Shown here: positions 60,350 through 64,000 of the stretch, one piece after another
Layout of the letters: each line of letters starts with the position of its first letter
How positions within the stretch are numbered: the stretch's first letter is position 1
DNA from: Pyrrhosoma nymphula
Taxonomy: Eukaryota; Arthropoda; Insecta; Odonata; Coenagrionidae
Direction: 5' to 3'
Assembly: GCA_963573305.1 (NCBI GenBank)
Contig: OY754329.1
Location: forward strand, 134,651,422-134,715,421
Length of the DNA: 64,000 bases
The notes under the pieces: generated by a model
What the model saw: the letters and a program-made list of their open reading frames with translations, nothing else
Databases searched by the model: none
What the model was told of the DNA's origin: nothing
Position numbers and translations under genes: made by a program

Positions 60350-63300
60350 ATTCACCGCATCACGTGATGAGTCCTAGAGCTCTTCCACCAGATGCCCATA
60401 AATTAACTATTTTGAGCAGTCGATGCGTAAAGAGGGAAGGAAGGTTTATCTGAATTTACACAGGGGAGGGTCTGGAGTTTTCAGCTACCGAAGGATAGCA
60501 AATATTGCTCTTTGAAATACACAAAATATGCTCTTCATAATTACTGGTAATTTTCACGCTTCCAATACAGCCCAAGCCCACGTATACAAGAAATGAAAAT
60601 TATCACCTTGACTTTAGTGAGGATATTCAGGAGAAAATATCAAATTTAATACAAAGTTCATCGACATCTTCGATGAAATCGAAAAGAAAGTGATAAAAAT
60701 ATCAGAAAACCAACTTCTGAAATGTACCTAAATAACCCGGAAGTTATTAAAATAAAAACTGTTACAAGAGTTCAAATTTAATCAGAGATCCAGCTTTTCC
60801 GAGCAAGCATTTCCATTCACTCTCACATTTCCTATGCCCGTAAAGGGTCGACTTCAAGGGTGCTTTGGCTTCTCTTCATGATATTGTATTACGTTCCATG
60901 TTGTTGCTATATCCGATAACGCTCTTATCGTTATGACCTGACGTGGCTATCAACGACTGGACTTAACAGCCCACGAGCAGAACGTCATAAAACACTATGA
61001 GCACGACAGTGGGTAGGAAAATGTGTTAATGGGAAAATTATATGAGGAGTCAGGGGAGCGGGTGAGTAGGATGAGAAAAGCAAAGAAAAAGGTTAACAAA
61101 GGCAGGCAAAAATAATACCAAGGAAATATGAAGATATAGAAGAAAGGAGTGCGCAAGAAAGAGAGTGTATAGGACAATTATATGAAGGGACGCGACGCGA
61201 ATCCTCATTTGTCCACATTAATTCATTCTCGGAACACTCGTGTAGGGATACATTTAGGAGACGGTTATAGCGCAATAAACGCTCAATAAAACCCCGTTTA
61301 TGATATCTAGAGTTTACTGACTAATTCGTCTCGTCAGCTTAATAAATCACCACTACATATTTTCATTAGCGTCAATAACACCCTAATTCAACGCATTAGA
61401 CACCACAATTACACGAGCTCAAGGAAGATTCAAATGAAGAAGAATAGAGAGAGGAAAAGATTAAATTACTAAGAATTACTTATTCCGATCAAGAATGGTA
61501 AAGAAATTTCAGTGAATTTGGAGTGAATCACTTTGAAAAATTCACACAAATATTTTTACATTACGGAACAACACTTGAACAATTAGGTCGTTCTCACTAT
61601 ACGGGGAAGACATAAGGAAAGGCTGGATGAAGTCGAAAGAAAAGACCAGCGGATTCAAAAATAAAACTAATCCCAGGTAATCAAAAAGGTGGTGAAAGGG
61701 TGTAACATAAAATTTCTCGTTTAAAGAAAGAGAAAGAAGAGCTGGGGATATGACAATACACTAAACAAGGATGAAAATATTCCGTACAGTACCTACGTTA
61801 ACATTTCCTTATCTGACACCATAATTTCGAATTTCTCTAAGAATTTCAATGAATCACCTTTTATTTCGCGAAAGAGAAACGTCTGAGTGCATTCAATGTA
61901 GGGTGGGAGTAGTTTAGAGTGTGCGGGATGTAGTTGGTGAAAAAGCAGTTTATGATTTGAGTAGTCCTCTTCGATTAGAGCAGGGGTAAGGCGAGGGAAA
62001 ATAAGGCTCGAACAGAATTTATTCTGGGGACTGGCAAAAGTCCCGTAGTTGCCCCATTATCGTCCGATTTCGCACCTGATGCTCCGGAGGAAATGAACCA
62101 GATCGTTGCGGACTTTCCCATCATCGCGGGAAAAAAAGTTAACGGACTCCGTTGGCGACGAAGGGTTTGGAATGGTGTTGCCAAGCTCAAGACTTGATTC
62201 CCATGAGGGAGGTCTCCTCCTCCAACGCAACCGCCGATTTTTAATAATCGAATCACACACGACAACTAACAATTTAGGCCTGGATTTATAATCTCTGGTT
62301 AAATATTTTCTCGGTGTGAAAAACGGATGTTACTAATATGTTCTCTCAACGGACATGCTCACGACAAATAACTGATAGTTTCATATAACTATAGAAGTGG
62401 TACACTCCAATAACATAAATTTCACGCAAAGGCTACGTCAGCTTATGGTTAACGTTAACCGGACATTATAAAAACCAGTCCTTTGAGCAGTTTTTATGCA
62501 TGCGTATTATGCCAACGAGCGACCGCAATGCGGAAAAAGTCACCGAAAACTTCAAAGAGCTTTTTAACTATGCGCAAACAAGCGGTGGGGAAGGAACGAC
62601 TAACAGCAATGATGCCAATTAAATTTAGGTAGTTTTGAGGAAGGCTAGAAAACAGAATTCTCACACAGATGGCCCCGGTTTGAGTTCTCGTGGAGTTGGA
62701 TTTGGACCTGGTAATCCAATCTTGCTTGTCACAAGATGAGAACTTCAAATTGACATGGCACTAGCCCACTATCGTTTTTCATTAAGGCAGGATAATGGCA
62801 GCTAGGTATTAAGAACATATTGGGTAAATCTTTATATGAGGCGTGGTATTATACGGCTCGGAAACTTCTTTGCCGAAAGAGGATGACTAGAAGATTTTAT
62901 GAAGTTAGTGGTGGCGGCCGATACTTTGTGGAATTCCATTGTAGGATAAGGATAAATTACTTTGCACTGTTCCACTGGAGAAATTTGATTTATGTCGACA
63001 TTTTCACTGCACTGCGGAATCATCAGTCCTCAATAAATCAAATTTCTCCAGTGGAATAGTGCAAATTAATGTATCCTTTTCCTAGAAGAATTTGATATGT
63101 TGGCGCGGAGAAGAATTGACAAGTTAGGCAGGAGCGAGCAAGATAAACCAGTAAGTATTGGAGATAGTGTGGTAGGAAAGGATACTGTCGGCAGTGAATC
63201 GGAGAATGCAGAAAACACCGAAGAAGGTCGCATCAACCCTCGGAATGCCAAGATCATGTCAAAATGACCCATGCTGACGTAATATCATTTTTTTCGTGTA

Positions 63301-64000
63301 CTTATCACTACACATGTGGGTGAAATTCCGTTAATTCTTCCGGGAGATGACTTCATAAAATCTCACAGGAGAGAACTTCATAAATTATAAAAGACCGAGT
63401 ATTAGTATATCAAAAGGCATGGAGCGTTATTATTATGTACCTCTTTTGATACGAGATATAAAATCTTATTTTAGATTTATCCATTAAGTATTTAAAATTT
63501 TCTTAGTAAAGAAAGGCATAAATATCTTTAAACTATATGAGTAGCTTCTGTTCAGAGCAAAAACCTTATTCCTTAAGAGAAATATATGTGTGGTCCAAGC
63601 GGGATCCAAATGATCTTGGCGTTCCGAGGGTTAAGAGTTTAAAAGCATTTTGAAGGGAGTTTTTCGATGAGAGTGGTGAATGTTTAGTAGGCGCGGGTGA
63701 GGAGAAAGCAGGATAGAACTTATAGACCACATAAGGGTAGGCATAAAGTATAAGGAGTACATAATCTCGATTCAATGATCACATCGAAATTGAGTAGCAA
63801 ATGATTCAATAAAACTGCCCATGATATCCAAAAAAATGGTACAAAAACCAAATGATGATGATACCGACCATCTTAAAAAAAAGTATTTTCCCCCACCACA
63901 GTTTCATCCGTCTCGGCAAATTACATGCATCTCCTACGGCTCCTCTCATCAGCAATGGTAGATGGCACGCTCATGGATCATTAACCAATTTGCCTCACAG
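60350..64000. other. Unassigned DNA around the 63.0 kb fold-back repeat
   Basis: 61980-62250 is GC-richer with frames open on both strands. 63070-63267 is a 65-codon plus-strand frame beginning inside the fold-back repeat. It is rich in Glu, Asn and Arg and matches nothing I recognise. The remainder is AT-rich and without signals. Confidence 0.45.
62942..63084. repeat. Long fold-back repeat, 33-bp near-perfect arms
   Basis: Arms 62961-62993 (TTTGCACTGTTCCACTGGAG...) and 63033-63065 match as reverse complements at 32 of 33 positions. Pairing extends outward less perfectly to about 62942 and 63084 (TAGGATAAGGATA against TAGGAAAAGGATA). The loop is 39 bases. A 65-codon open frame of highly charged residues starts within the right arm. 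Confidence 0.85.

Noticed and set aside
1..64000. CRISPR array, rRNA genes, LTR retrotransposon, bacterial or phage genes
   Set aside because: No regularly spaced direct repeats, rRNA-like sequence, paired long terminal repeats or densely packed frames were found by reading.

Overview
The window looks like gene-poor, AT-rich nuclear DNA from an arthropod, most likely an insect. I see no rRNA, no intact tRNA, no operon-like packing of genes and no bacterial signals. Open frames are short and overlap on both strands, as chance predicts. What can be recognised is old transposable-element material: 5'-truncated non-LTR retrotransposon (LINE) ends, a GIY-YIG tail of a Penelope-like element, tRNA-derived SINEs, and short terminal-inverted-repeat or fold-back elements. 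I cannot name the species from sequence alone, and no functional host gene is supported.

Layout. 1-4.9 kb: unassigned DNA with two GC-rich blocks and one tRNA-derived SINE. 4.9-5.4 kb: first copy of an unclassified ~0.55 kb repeat. 6.1 kb: a fold-back element. 10.2-10.8 kb: an inverted fragment of the same unclassified repeat, one copy of a second dispersed repeat (its inverted partner lies at 15.9 kb) and a TIR element. 11.3-12.2 kb: a minus-strand Jockey/CR1-like LINE 3' end with a 24-bp perfect hairpin at the end of its recognisable coding similarity. 18.3-18.9 kb: Penelope-like GIY-YIG fragment. 23.3 and 31.4 kb (plus) and 50.5-51.1 kb (minus): three decayed C-termini of one endonuclease/reverse-transcriptase LINE family. 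24.4-24.8 kb: a TIR element holding a SINE. 25.2 and 39.4 kb: two opposite-strand copies of one SINE.

The most gene-like object is at 34.3-35.9 kb on the plus strand. It is a decayed copy of a large, uncharacterised arthropod multicopy protein family. Long conserved blocks survive (cysteine pairs, a DKSWAPH block, a WYRGEKRAMPFAV block, and blocks on RLFIDS, LLHNGNK and HIKLGLIKQFVKALDK), but stops and frameshifts break it. A phase-1 GT-AG intron is still visible between two conserved blocks, so this is not a reverse-transcribed copy of a spliced message.

Nothing here works together as a pathway. The window is mainly a record of retrotransposition, fold-back element insertion and slow decay. 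The features most likely to be undescribed are the ~0.55 kb non-coding repeat (three copies), the fold-back elements that share a CCCTGAAGA core, and the intron-bearing multicopy pseudogene.
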